64,000 nucleotides of DNA from Bursaphelenchus xylophilus. Taxonomy: Eukaryota > Nematoda > Chromadorea > Rhabditida > Aphelenchoididae. The stretch is taken from the NCBI GenBank assembly GCA_904066235.2, contig CAJFCV020000003.1, forward strand, positions 7,936,001 to 8,000,000, written 5' to 3'. Within the stretch, counting starts at the first letter, position 1. Each line of letters starts with the position of its first letter. A program made the position numbers and the translations under genes. Below the pieces are notes generated by a model. That model made no database searches, was not told where the DNA came from, and worked only from the letters and a program-made list of their open reading frames with translations. Of the stretch, positions 48,801 to 62,600 are shown one piece after another.

Positions 48801-50839
48801 GAGTTTACAAATTGTTTTAAATTCTTAAACAGTCAATTTAATAAATATTTTTATCATAAATCTCCAAATAATCGACCGGCTTTTGCTCTAAGACTCCGAT
48901 CCTCGGGATTCGTTTAGTTTTTGAACTTTGCAGACCTACACTTGAATAGCTGAACAGACCCGGATTAGCCTCGGGTCTTGTGCACCGTGCACGCGGCGGA
49001 TCAACTTACTCATCGGAAATGCAAACCTGGTCACTAAAAATACTTGGCATCACTCGAAAAGAGTACTTGTCGAAAGTAATTGTTCGGGGCTGAAAATGTA
49101 ACCATACCCCTGCATTCCCAACGTCTCTTTGTTTCGAAAAGAGCGAACTCTAAACCTCTACTTTCAAATAAATACTGTACTGGCTAGTGCCAACGAACAA
49201 ACGACCTGTCACTATTATTGCAATACTTGACGACGAAACCCGTAAATTGTAAGGGTAGCGACAATAAATTGGCAAAAAATAATACATAATTCTTGATTAA
49301 CAGAACAGAGATCACCCAAAATGGCGTCTCAAAACATGACGTTTGGGCTTGTAAATCGCTTTAGAGTACAGTTAAACGTCATCGTTTTGTTTAATGAACG
49401 TGTGGAATAACGAGGAACCATTCTTTAATTCCTTAAACAGTATTAAATCCTAAAATTCCTGTGTTTTCAACACTTATGGAAAAGTTACTTCCAACCATTT
49501 CTTAACAGTACCTTCGCGTTTCGTAATTGTGGCAACTGCGGGGGTTTTTTCATAATTCTGGAGATTAAATCGCCATGTCTACGACGACAGGGGGATCATA
49601 TTGTTTTTGCTGGCCTTCCTGGTTTTGAAAAGTTTACAATTGGCAGATTAAAGGGCTTAAAAATCACGCGGGATCCCACTTTTTTGACGTTAATTGTGGC
49701 GAGCTAAGAGGTCTAAGACATTTACTGTCAAATAAAATCAGGGTTGGACACAACAAAGGGCCAAAAAATTATGCGCTCAATTTAGAGATCATCTAAACCG
49801 ATGTCTAATCCTTGTAAACTACGCTTGAAAAATGCCCTGAACTGACAGGGCCTTCAAAAATTTTGAGGAAAAATATCTGGAAGCTGCACAATGCAGACGA
49901 TTTATTGAATTTGACAAGGATAATCTACTACAAGCAACCAATCTTTGATCTCATAGTCTGTTCTAACGGAGATTTGCCCAGAATTAAACCTGATATTCCA
50001 AACATCTTGCAAATTCCGGGATTATTTGTACAGTTTTTCGACAGATTAAGATCATGTGCATGTCCCCGAGTACATTTTCAAAACCACTTTTTGGAAACTT
50101 GGACAAAAAAGTTAATCTTTGTATACAAATATGTAGTGAAATTTTAGTCCAATGCGGAAGAGGACGATTACCGATTTTGAACGTTGAAAATTTAGAAAAG
50201 TGCAGCTTTTTGCGTTTTCGAAATAAAGATCTTGGTAATTTCGACTAAAAGCAAGCTAACAAAGGAATGCGAATTTCGCTGAAAAGTTTTTTTATAATTT
50301 TCATTGAACAAGTACTGCATGTCCACGAAGATATCAAAGCATCCTAGTATCTATTCTTCCTCGGAAGAACTCTTTGTCCACTCAAAAAACGCTATAAATG
50401 ATGGCATTCCCCAGCACCAAAATACCGCCGTTCCCCGAAATCTCTGCAGACAGAGCCAGATTATTTGAAAAAAAGGTCAAACGGCCCCTGAAATCAGCCC
50501 AATTAACTCCAAATTCCCATTGTAGGGACTCGTTAGTATATCAAAGAGTAACCTTTCGATTAATACGGGATTAGCGCGATCATTTCTATCAGACGAATCA
50601 AGTTCTTTGTTCACCTTTCATAATTAAAAACTCGCAAATTGCATTACATACTACATAAAATGCTGGAAAATATAACTTGATTACAGTTTTTTTACTAAGC
50701 CCGTCATTGCATAATTTATTTATCGGGACTTTGTTAAAGTTCTGAACTTTAACGATTTTTCTGCACGAAAAATGCCTGAGGGCATGCAAAAACGCACGAA
50801 CTCTCAAACCTCGTATGCATCCATTTTTATTCGGACCGT
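45821..50839. other. Gene-poor region
   Basis: 5 kb without a supported gene. One 93-codon ATG frame (47221-47499) has balanced codon use and is listed separately. The frame running right of the MITE into about 46185 shares the element's G/C-rich edge and is not convincing. Confidence 0.4.
47221..47502 (+). CDS. Possible 93-aa hydrophilic protein, unknown
   Basis: An intact ATG-to-stop frame. Codon choice looks protein-like (mixed third positions, few rare codons) and the product is rich in Lys/Glu/Asp/Leu with one Trp-containing stretch (HLWSDD). No family, signal peptide or splice partner is recognised. It may be chance in an AT-rich region. Confidence 0.2.
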   Translation: MAKVKKNERHLWSDDIIHADTWISLNQEDEGRLMKLSEIKCYIILKESAKLVIRLRLDPLGDKSCQSRLKEVNELGLDLKRIWSGHADPSTNR

Positions 50840-51076
50840 CCTTTCGGGACGACGACAGTGCGGGTCAACACAAAATCGACCAATACGAGACATGACAAGC
50901 GGAGACCCGAAAAAAAGATTGTACGAGGTGCCTACGAGGGCTGGCAAACCCGTTGGATGCTGGGCGGACGGTCGGCAAAGACTCGAAGGAGACTTGGCGA
51001 AGACTTTCTGTATAACCACCTTCTCTAATTTTATTATAATACCATCTCGACCCGAACTGTCGCTGACCCGAAAAGG
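50840..51076. mobile_element. MITE-like element with about 26-bp imperfect terminal repeats
   Basis: The left end (50840-50866, CCTTTCGGGACGACGACAGT...) and the reverse complement of the right end (51047-51076, CCTTTTCGGGTCAGCGACAG...) agree at about 20 of 26 positions. The 237-bp interior encodes no transposase. It is GC-richer than its flanks. Confidence 0.65.
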
Positions 51077-52073
51077 CCTTCTTTTACAATTTATTAAACA
51101 TTTCTGCATAAATTATGAAAAAAAATAAAAATATTTTTTTTCAAAACTTAGATACTGTAGAAAAGAATCTTGTGATTTCTTCACAATACTCGGATTTTGT
51201 AAAAAAAATTGCAGGTTATCTGTAGTCATTATACTTCCATATATGTAAAATAATGCAAAATTTTATATTTGAATTTGTGGATATTGACCACTCAAAATAA
51301 AATGAGAATTTTTGGAGAAAAAAACGGTCTCAGGTCTTTGAAATTGTGGAAGAAACACTACAGTATGAACTAGATTTTTTGTTAAAACATATGACAAACA
51401 TTTTCTAGACAGAAAAGTGTCAAAACAGCAACAATCTCTGCGAACTCTTGAAATAACAACAAAAAAGTGTTTTTGGGCTCAAGATGTGGATGTTTGTAAA
51501 CTCGCTAAATGGCTCTGTAAATAAAAACCACATCCGCCTCGGTAATTACATATTTTGCAATAATGAATACTTGCTCTCCTCACTGCCTTACAGTATGCTT
51601 TTCTATTCCCCAATACGATCCGGTTAAAAAGCCCGGAGAGGAACTTTAAACAAAAACATCCCCCAGATTTCAGTAGCAATTAGTTATGTTGTTACTGAAA
51701 TCTGTAATCCACATTAGTAATCCACTGTTAACAAATCTATTGTACGGAAAGTCGAGACTACCGAATATACATATATAAAACTGTCCATTACATTTTTAGC
51801 TTGGGTGTCTTTGTTTAGCAGGTTAAGCAATACTCTTCCTCCCCTTCATGTCTCCAAAAATATACATATTTTCATCATTGTGATCATACGGTGGGCTATT
51901 TGTGTAATCGGATTAAATTATTATGCCTGACGAGGGATGGTTCGATTTTGGATGGGGTGCCCCAAGAAAAGAAATTAAAAAATGCTATTTCAAACTTTTA
52001 GAAATTTAGTTTCCGAAGACTACACATGAAAATTTGACAAATTTTGTTAAAAATGCCAAAAATTGCAACATTT
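51077..52073. other. AT-rich non-coding stretch
   Basis: Very AT-rich, between two MITE-like elements. No gene, RNA or other repeat recognised. Confidence 0.45.
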
Positions 52074-52211
52074 CTAGTCTTTCCATTAAGTGGGTAGACT
52101 TTTTTAGCTGCACGGTGTATTTTTTCCGTTTGGCTCTGTGCAAAAGTGCAATGCACAGTGCAAACGGCAGGCTTCGCGACAAAGAGTCTACGCATTTTAT
52201 GGAAAGACTAG
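52074..52211. mobile_element. Near-full-length hairpin element (MITE-like)
   Basis: CTAGTCTTTCCAT at 52074-52086 is the perfect reverse complement of ATGGAAAGACTAG at 52199-52211. Further pairing continues inward: GGGTAGACTTTTT against AAAGAGTCTACG, and CCGTTTG/CTGTGCA against TGCACAG/CAAACGG around a tiny loop. The 138-bp unit could fold into one long imperfect hairpin. Confidence 0.75.
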
Positions 52212-53108
52212 CAGAACATCTTAATCTATGGTAACAAAACTATGCAAATTTCCTAACCTGAAATCTGTATAAATTTTCTAAAATTATGCAAATTTTGGCA
52301 TCAAAAATTTTCAGAAAAAATGATCAAATCCAGCGTTCTAAAAATTACGTTTTGCAAACTCAGAATGCACCTACCGTTTTAAAAATAAACGCAACGGATT
52401 TTGGGATAAAAACGATTGCCTTGGGGAATTTTGCCCTTGATTAATTCGTTTTGAATTTGTCTGGCTTCGTTTTTTCAAGGACATGCAGTATGGTCAAAGA
52501 ATGGGCATGACGTGCCCCCTCCGTATACTAAAATATAAATAAGACATCAACCCACAAATGCAAATACATGGAAAGGAATGGTTGGTTGTAACCTTTGCGA
52601 ACTCGGTAACCACCTGTAGTTTCCGCATAAATTCTCTCTGCAAATTACTTAATACACCTCCAAATACCTATGATTATCACCTTGTACCCGGTTGTGCAAT
52701 TTAAATTTTGCTTTGCAATTGCTTAATCTCTGAACATTACGTCCGATTATAGATACATATTCATATGTACACATGTACCTATACGTATTTAGAGTCTATT
52801 TCCCCAAAAGAATGACCATAATTCCCCTCCTCCTCCCACACGACCTTGGGCATAAAAAGGAACAAAATGTTTCTAAAGTCGTCTAGACATCCGCCGTTAA
52901 AAATAGCCGCAACAATCAAATTACGGCACAAGAATTCAGCCATTCTTAACCCAGCTTCCGGAATGGGTACAATTAATGTTACAGTAGGACAAGAATGCGT
53001 CCAAGGCCCGCTAAGCCCGGCAAATAACTAAAATCTCTGACCCTTTATGACGCTAAGGCAGTTCAACAACCACCAATTTTTTCATCCTCTTGCTTACAGT
53101 AATTTGTG

Positions 53109-53674
53109 TCATGTGGGGTACTTAACGTAATTTCCCAGTGAGTAACTCGATTGTCTGAAAATCGGTCCGAACAATTGACCAACTCCAGACGCCGCGCCCA
53201 AAAAAAGCAAAGGTCCTTGGATGCACTTATACGCCGAATTTGGAACGGCCCAAAAAACCAGCGGACCATCCGGATCTCCTTCATTACCCTCCAAGACGTC
53301 CACATTCCCCCCGCTTCCCTGATTAACCACTTGGCGATGCCCTTTATCGACAGCTAAAATAAGATCCCGCTGAAGTCGGGGGATATCTCGAAGAATCGAG
53401 GAAAACGTCCGGCAATCGGGGGAACGCTCGTCTGCCCTCCGGGCCCAGACTGAATCAAATTCGCGGCGTACCGATTAACCCGTAAATTGTCGTCTGGAAA
53501 TCCTGTCTCCCCGTGCAATCCCCCCAAGGGGCCGTTGCACTCTAAGACGGACAGTAAAGGTCTGATTTGATTGGGAGCCCAAGATCCACGGGAATCGAGT
53601 GACCAGACGCCAAAATATTGACAGCTAGCCGAGCCGTCTGGCGCAACAAATTGGAGCAGACGGACGGAATTCAA
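53109..53674 (-). CDS. Unidentified coding-like segment, probably two exons or a gene fragment
   Basis: A GC-richer island in AT-rich sequence. The upstream frame (to about 53674) reads SVRLLQFVAPDGSASCQYFG and VWSLDSRGSWAPN, with a later ECNGPLGG. A TTTTAG acceptor at about 53354-53359 opens a second frame of about 80 codons (GDPDGPLVFWAVPNSAY, SGVGQLFGPIFRQ) ending near 53109. Frames are long for this region and Cys/Gly/Trp content looks protein-like. I cannot name the family; a GPS- or discoidin-like reading is only suggestive. It has no clear start codon, so it may be internal exons, a pseudogene or an insertion. Confidence 0.35.
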
Positions 53675-53699
53675 AACATGGTACGATAGGAAATTGCAA

Positions 53700-56600
53700 C
53701 ACGGGAAAAGGACATTCCGAAAGTAAACAAAATTAAAGTTGGAAGAAATTTTTGGAATTTGGAGGAAAATACCCGAAATTAATGCACAACTCTTTCACCT
53801 TACATTAGTCTTGAAAAATTTGAAAATATCCAGTGTCGTGGATATAATGTCATAGGCCAGAGTTCTGCTAACGAAATTCTCCCAATTCGAAACACTAAAA
53901 ACTACAAATCATTCATGTCCTGTCATTCTGACTACAAATCCCAGCGTTTTGAAACTAAACCCAAGCAGAAAATTAGCCTTAGCTTTCTTCATCCAAAGAT
54001 CCAGCCAGAAACTTCAAAAAAATCCCGCATTACGTGTTAATCTTGTCTATGGTCTTGTTGTTGTAGCCCATCTACCATAATCATAATAAAACCTTGGATT
54101 TGGCTGATCTCTGGAAAATTTTACAATCATACGACTCCTGTTTTATGAGGTCTAGATCTCCATTTTCCTGGTTTATAATCCAACTTGTCTGTGGAATTAA
54201 ATATTTCAAAAACAGGCTGAATTAATTTCAATTAACTCCCTGCTTTCGGCCTTCAAATCTGCCAATCCCTCTAAACCTTTGTACTACTTTTCTAATAATA
54301 AATGTCCAAAACACCCGTCATTTTGGATCATCTCACACTCAACAAAACTGCCGGATATTGCCTCTGACTCGAGGCATAATAAAGCGTGATCGAATGCGGC
54401 ATTTATTAGATTCAAAGCATTTATTTTATTCAAATAAATGCAGAAAATAAATGCAATATTTGCGAAACTAATCAGCTTTTTGTTTGCCAAACATCACTTA
54501 AGGATCTCGAGTTACCGCTACAAATGCAGAATTAAGTGGTACAATATCCATATGTTTACACGGCCGAGATAAGTTCAGATGGCATTCAAAATAGCATAAA
54601 TAAAAGATTAGAACTCGTGGCATAAAGAAAGAGAAGGTGATGAAAATGGATCAGAGGTTGGAGAAAATATCTTTATTGTGATGTCTTGTTTTCGGTTAGG
54701 CTTTACAAGTAGAGCCAATATGCACATATAGATGTATTAGCAAGATATCGCAAAGATATCTTTATCAAAAGATTAAGCAAAAATAATGAGAAACGACCAG
54801 AAAACACCGTTTCTTATCTACACTTTTGCAATTTGCGTATAATCACATAGAAAAAAGACCTTTGCAATTTGAAAATCTCTCCAATTTGTTTGTTGTAAAA
54901 CTTCCTTGCGGCCTTTGCAGCCCTACAACTTTTTCTTTAAGTATTTTTTGTCTAAAATCCTCCTTTTTCCCCTAATTTTAATCGCATTCCTAAAATACAT
55001 CAAGACATTTCGTAACTGATCTTCCAAAATGCAACTTTAAAAAATATTTTTTATTTACACTCTGACTTAATCCGGTGACCAATTTAATTACCGTACCGCC
55101 GTCTTTGTTCCAGCCTGTTTTTGGAGTCCCGAAAAAGTGTGATTTCAGTGACACTGTAAACATTTAATGCGGATTAACGGCGTCTGCGTCAAGCATAAAT
55201 ACAACGCTGGCATTTGCCAGATTTGTCCGCATGGACCCATTCAGAACACAGATCCGATTCCCAAAATCCAATTTTGCCGGATTCCAGTGGAGGCTTCGAA
55301 AAACCTTACGGCATTCTACTGTTACGTGTTATTAATCGGACCCACGTCTTATTAATAATCATTAATTGTCCCGCATAGATACCTGAACCCAGTTTTATTG
55401 CCCCATCCAAAGTGGGCATCCCAAAATACGCACTAATTATTGTACATGGGGATAATTGGCTCGGTCCAAAGTACTCGCGTTGTGGACGTCAAATGTGGAA
55501 TTTATCCTCCAACCTTAGCCAATATTGTAATTACTTGCAGTCGCTTCCATAAACATAGCACTGTCATGCCTTACGGTTTCCGGTTTTTGTACCCATTGAA
55601 ACGTCACTAGAAACATTAAGAGGGCATCCAATCGCCAATAATAAGACTGCGTAGGAACCGACGCTTACTGTTGCCCCTACTCAGACTCTCCAAAGTCTGT
55701 ACTAATATTACTCAAGGCCTGATTTTCGGAAAAGTAGTTGTTGACGGCAATTTAAGCGGGTTTGCAAGTGTCTGTATAGGATAACCGCCCTTGAAAGGGG
55801 AGTCTTATGGTGTCAACAAGATAATGGGCTTACACTATGGATCATCGGAGTGTCAAATGAGACCCTTCAAGGATTAGTCGTCCCTGGAAATCTCCTTGAT
55901 CATACACCGTGCAACGTTAAATAAGGGAGCCGCATGGGCTTTACATGTTAAGAAACGAGTTGTGGTCCCAATTTTGCAACTTGCAAAGCGCAACTAGACA
56001 TTTTCAGGCTAGAGCTTGTTTCATCTAAACCCAACGATTCTGAAAAGCTATCAAACCATCTTATGTATTAGTAAGCGGCTTCTTGAGCCAATTTTTGTAT
56101 TACATATATTATATTTACTGTAAAGCTCTCATATTTCCAGAAAAAAGACCCGATTACGCAACTAAACTCCCACAATCCCTTTTTCTATTCAAACCTACCA
56201 TCAACATTCAGCGAAAGATTAATCAGCCATAATAGGCACTCAAAGGGGGATGAGAACCATTGACGCACTTATTCCGCAACGTTTCCGGCACAACAATATT
56301 GTCCGCCCGTGTTTTTTCCACAGATTAACCAACTTTGTAATTGCCAAATTACTGGGAATTTCGATCTCTAGCCTTCTGCCTGAGCGGAGAACCGGCGTTC
56401 GGCAGAGGAAAGAAACTTTGTTGGTGTTTTTTTGCATCAATTTTGTGATCCTTTAGAAGCGAGGTCAAAGGGTTTTGTGTAAGATGGATGGCTGATAATG
56501 ATGGGGAAAAGGAGGTTTGTAGATTTTGAAGAGCATGGGAATAGGTCAGAATATCTCAACGCATATGTCGGAGTTTTTTATAGTCTATGTTCACAATCAG

Positions 56601-59600
56601 CTGCAGCTGTATTTCTGTATAAAAACACAGTCTTTACTAAAATTTCAGCCCGTGAAATGAAATCCTTCAGATTACTTTTAGCCAGAACAGAACGCAACTT
56701 TTTCGCCCATTTTTCTTACAATTAAAGACCTACTCCTTCGACGGAGTTACGGCATTTTTTCGATACAAAAATAAGACGATTCCAGCGCTTTAACAAAAAA
56801 TATTGCCAAAAACAATTTCGCCAAGTTTCCTACGATAATGTCACCTTCCGTTTTCTTATTTTACTCTGTGTGTGCACGAAGATGGCAAAATACGCGGATG
56901 AAAACAAATGGTTTTGTTACGAAAACTTCGATTTCACAACTGTATGAAATTATCGCTCATCTGTTTGGTGCTTATTTTAAATTTTTCAATTTCAAAATAT
57001 CGCGAAAGCTTTTCTTTCTGAGTTCTGCGAACTAGCATTTAACCGGTTTAAGGTATTCTGTTACAACACCTAAACATCAACATGCGTCCCACCCTTGTCG
57101 TTGTACAAAAATCAGATGATTCGCTACATCTAAAGGTATGGTAGCCGAAGGTTTAAAAATGCCAAAACGGGACCGGTTTTACATCGAAAAAAAGGGTTTT
57201 CAAATCTTTCAGTGATCTTTCTCCAAATAATCTTCTTAATAAAAGATTTTGAAAAAAGGAAGCTTAAAGTGACTCTGTGAATTTGACTCCGACATTTGTC
57301 ATGTTATTGATTCATGGTATCACTCAAGTTGTACGATTGTGAACCGTTGAAATTGAGCTCTCATTGGGTCTCAGCCGATTGCATACTTCACAATGCAGTC
57401 TATTTTATCACAGACTCTCAAAAAGGTTTTTATCTCCTGTCACGAAAACAATGTCGGCAAAATTGCGAACAATAAAATATTATAATTATTAGTAAGCATG
57501 TAAATAGGCTGTCACGTTTTGTAAGACTCCGCACCTCCCTTCTGCGAAATTTTTCCCAGTATCCACAAAGACTGAACTTCGAACTCTGACTCTGCAAAAA
57601 GAAGACTTGCCGAGTCAGATAAAATTAGGCAATTTCACCGCCAAACCCTTTTTTTAAGAGCTGATCAAACCCCATGCTAATAGAAATCACAGCACATCCT
57701 CAGAGTTTAGATGTCTACTTTTACGATGGCAAAAGATGTCCCCATCGCCATGAAACCGTTTCCGCTCATGTTTTTTTGCTTTGTAGTGAGAACAAAAAGC
57801 CGATTACAACCGATTCATCAGTCTCTTGTAACTCATCCCTCACACAAACCAGTTTTTGGCCATTACATTGCATAATCAGCTGAGTGTAACACTGTAAAGC
57901 CCTTAGGACTCTTATCCATGTAAGTGCTCCTTTCAAACAAAGATTACTAATCTGCGTTTCTTTAGTTATACACTGTAAGGAAAAAAGCTCCTGTTTACAG
58001 CTAATCATTCAATTTGTAAAATTACCGGATTAGGATATGAAAGGAAAGTTTCTGAGCAAAGATACTGTCCATAAACAGGCGGCTTAAAACGGTCTACGTG
58101 AGCTTTGGGCAAAAAATAATTTAATGAACATAATAAACATTATAAGGAGCTGAAGAGTTATAAAATAACAAAATTACGCTGCGATCCGAGATTGGATGAT
58201 ACTCACTACTGAAGATAAACATGTAATGATAATAATCAGCTTTGGGTAGTCCCAGCAGCGTAATAATAACTTATCAAAAAATGCTGCAAAATCTACACGT
58301 ACTTAATGGCCAGGCAGCTCAAATTCTGTACAGCGCTTTGAAGAATTCGGTAAGGATTTGACGGTCTTTAAGTCGCGGAAATTCTAGGAAGTACGGCAGC
58401 CAAAATAGAGGTTTTACGTACACACATCTAGAGATGATGACCGAAACTCTCCCTAAATTCCTTGAATTCTTTCAATGGTTTCTCCTGCAAGCCATGATAT
58501 AAAATCCATAAAATCCGAGGTAAACATGTTCATAAAACTAATGGGAGATCCATCTTTGTTATCTCAGGGCAAATACTATTATCTTCATCTACTCTCGAAG
58601 AACAAACCGCCAATACCACATGTCTCACATAATAAGAATGCATGTTACACCGTAGCCACTTATATCTTGATATCACCGTTCCCAGAACAAAATTGTAAAC
58701 GGTTCCAAGAAGATGCAAATGTCCCAAGAAGTCGAAACCCCAGGCCAGAAAGGGCATTACAGCTTCACATAAGATTAGAGATCTCCTAAACTCCGTGGCA
58801 TTCCGTTCGATTTGTTTTTGATCTCATTTACAACTTTAATACGCTATTTTCGGACGTATAGTGCAGGTATCATGGCGCCCCGTCCATCTTCTGATCTCAA
58901 AATTCTCGTATTTTTATAGCTTTCAGCATAGATCATATATGTTCGTCAAAGCCGCGAATTTGAGCTATTTGAACCGATGCACCCGTGTTTACAAACAACC
59001 CATCAGCAAGGCCCGTAAAGGGCTAAGAACGTTGTAAACCTGTACCAAAAAAATTCGTGGACCTTGGAGTAAATCACGGAGTAGTTCACAGGCACTCGTC
59101 AACATAATATCGAACAAAAATAACTTATTGCTTGTCTATTTTTGATATTCTTTCGCCTAGACTGACTTTAACTTGTTGTAATTATGACGATAATCAAAAT
59201 AATTCACATGAGGATCCTTTTGCAGTTCAAATTTAAATCCAAGTGGTCTTGAACATTTAAAATTTGAAAAGAAGTTGGAAAGTCAATAGAAATGACACCT
59301 TTGGCAAGACTGTTGATTCAAAATGTCCTCAAAGTGTTGCTCAAGAGAAAGAAATTGCAAAAATACAGGGTTACTGGAAAGAAAATGAACAGAGAAGGGT
59401 CCCATTTGACTTAATTAATTTTCTGACAGACCTCATAATGTTGCGAAATCATATATAGACAATCCTAATACGGGTTTATATTATACAATTTGCGAGCTAA
59501 GACGCAAACAATGCAAAACAGGAAGTAATTATTGTAACGAAGAATTTAGTTTAAGATCTTGTACTAGACATGGCAACAGAGCTGGCCTAATCCGGCCATG

Positions 59601-62600
59601 TCTGTTTAATACCCCTATGCAGAAACGGCATCAACTGATCTTAGGCCCATCTCATTACGCGCTATCGACGCAAAACGTATTTCATGTTCAAGTTAAATGT
59701 GTTGTGTTAGTACTCACGCTAGGAAACTGAATGCGCGTCTGCGTAGAATCTAAAACACCTGAAAATGTTCCGCTATGCCATAGACTTGATACGTTGAGAA
59801 GCCGTCACCAATTTATGGTTATTTCGAGCGGTATACATATGTGCGTAGGTGTGTTCCACAAAATACATATAACCATATGGATGAATTGCCGATTAAAAGC
59901 TCTTCGACGCCTCCTCGCGTTGTAAATGAATGCAAAGTAATGGAAATAATTAATTTCTCGTATTACTTGTTTAGACGCCTACAGACATCGGATTAACCTC
60001 ACAGAAAAGGCGCCAATTTTTTTGGTGATTAGCGGTTGAAATATTCGCCTGCCCTAAAGCGATTAAAAGTCATTGTAAAACGGGAAGATCGTTTGAAATG
60101 GTCGTAACAACAAACTTCAAGACAGACATCACTGGAATAGTATCTTGGACCTTTGAGGTTTCGACAAAACCTAACAATGTAGGTTGTAAGGCAAACTGAA
60201 ATTTTTTTAAGAGTATACACTACTTTCCGGAATATAAACCTTTTGTGTCCGCAGCTTGCTTAAATTTCACATTTTTGGCGTTTTCTGGTCCACATAGCGG
60301 GTGTACAACATTGCTATAAGAAAGAACCTCTTAATTTAGAAGTTCAAATGGATGTAATCAAAAAACTGCCACCCTCCTCATGTTACGCGCTCTCTCCTAA
60401 AAAAGATCATTGAATATTTCACTTGCGACTGAAAACTGTGATGTAAAGAAATCTCTTTTTGACCACATTTCAAGATGATTGGAACATTGCATTCCCTTCC
60501 CTGAAAGATGCTGGAGCATTGGTGGAAAAGTTCATCTTCTCCATTTTCTTTTATGCATGATAACAGGAAATGAAAATGGGAGTGTATAAGCTATTTTTTA
60601 CAATTTTTGAACCATTTTTGGCATAAGACGCGTATTAATTTATGTATATTCTAGTCTCCGCTTTGCGGGTTCAAGCCGAGATTCTTCGATTGGAAATAAA
60701 TGACGTACGTAAATATATCGGTTTAAAAGCCGTTGACTTTGATAGGAGTTAATTTTTAGCACTAAATATGTACTCCTCAAGTGGAACCGTACGCCAAGTT
60801 TCCATTTTTTTAATCACAAAAATTTTGTCAGTTTTCGAACATAAAGTCCAACATGTTGCTAAGCACAAGCGGAAATCCACGATTTTATCTCAGAAAATTG
60901 TAGTGCAACTTTTGGCTTGCTTAAACAAAATCTATCCGCTACAAATCGAAAAAATATTGCTCTCCGGACCTACCGTATTCCACGATTTAATTTAAAAAAA
61001 CTGACCCAGGGATCAATCCCTCCCGTCCGATCTGTTTGAACCATTATGTTACAAACCATATTACACATACAGCCGGACATAAACCCTTCGAAACACGAAA
61101 TATAAATAACACATATAACCAGTCATTACGTCAGACTTCCGAATTAAACGGCATAGTAATTGTGACGTCCGAAATGGACACGCGAGTCCTTTAATTTACC
61201 TGGAAATGAAATCTGGACTGTACAGATATACTGAAGGTCAGTGCGAAACATTCTTAAACCCAAGAAAAATGCGGTATTTATACATTAAAAATGGGAAAAT
61301 AGTCTAGGAAATCCTGAAAAGTAATCAAAATACAGGTATTCAGATAACTTGCAGTCCCTGCCGGATACCATCCTTTAGCTTTTTATAAAGCATGATCACT
61401 CCAGAATCAAAGGTCAAACTCATAAAAATGTCATAAAAATCAGGAAATAATCGATTCCAGCCTATTAAATCTTATCACACTCCAAAATAATCTACACCTG
61501 TGGTCGGCCAATGACTTTTGCACCAAGAATCTTATCTCTACAGTAAGGCAGGATTACTTTTTTATCTTTATATAGTAATTGAAGCCAGCGATTTTGAAAG
61601 CAAAGGTATTACCGAGTAATAATCTTGACAATACCTTTGCTTTCAAAAAAATCATCTATTTTGAACGTTCAAGGTCCTTTTTTTGCAGAAATACCGCAAA
61701 ACACGCGGAAATAGAAAATAATAGACGGTAAAGATAGTAGGAATGGAATGTAATCTTCGCTTTGGTTGTTTGTTTTTCTAATTTAAAGTGCATCCAAATA
61801 ATTTATATTGTAGTAGAACTATTCAGGGGGGATTGTTTATTGTTTTACATTTTTGTTGAAGAATGCGGAAGCTTTCGAACAAAAATGCTATAAAAAACAC
61901 TGTTAATCAAGATTGTAACTTGTAGTTTCGACGACCGGGTTTTGTGTAAATCATTCTCGCATGTATTTTGTAAATTTGCAGTCGCATTGTATGACTATGA
62001 ATAGTACAGTAAGATAGAAAGGAAGTTTTTAAAAGATTGGAAACTATAGCTTGTTAGTAGATAGACTGCATTCTGAAATAAAAAGTAAGCTGTAAGTGTT
62101 GTGACTGATTTTACAATTTGCAGAATTGTAACTCTTAGTAAGCAACGAATGGAAGCAATACATACTGTTTGGTTTGTGTCAAAACACAATTTCGGACATC
62201 TCGATAATCAATACTATTGTATAACTAATAGAAAAAAGAAGCCCTTCACTGTCTACACCCTTCCCATTATCCCCTCCAAAAGTTGCAGCACATCTTTTGT
62301 TACAAGTCACATTCTCCAACAAAAAATACTCCTTGAAAGGCGTGGGAGTAGAGTGTAAATTGGAAGGGCAACTTTATAATTAGAGGTGAAACTACAAACT
62401 CAGCTTAATTAGCCGTTCCGGAAGGCCATCCTCTTTACAATTTGCAGTTACTCGCCACCTGATGCACTCTAAAGAAGATGCAATTGTTGGTGTACTCTTA
62501 CAACGTCGAGAAGTTGGGGTTGTTGTTGACTTTTCTCGAGTGGAAGTTGATGGTTTCTTATGAGGCATAATGGATTAGATGGTACGAGTGCGTTCGGAAG

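Noticed and set aside
50772..51128. Overlapping 118- and 101-codon frames on opposite strands
   Set aside because: Both lie over the MITE-like element at 50840-51076; openness on both strands reflects its composition.
60661..60690. GGTTCAAGCC sequence resembling a tRNA B-box
   Set aside because: No A-box at the right distance, no cloverleaf and no anticodon stem could be drawn.
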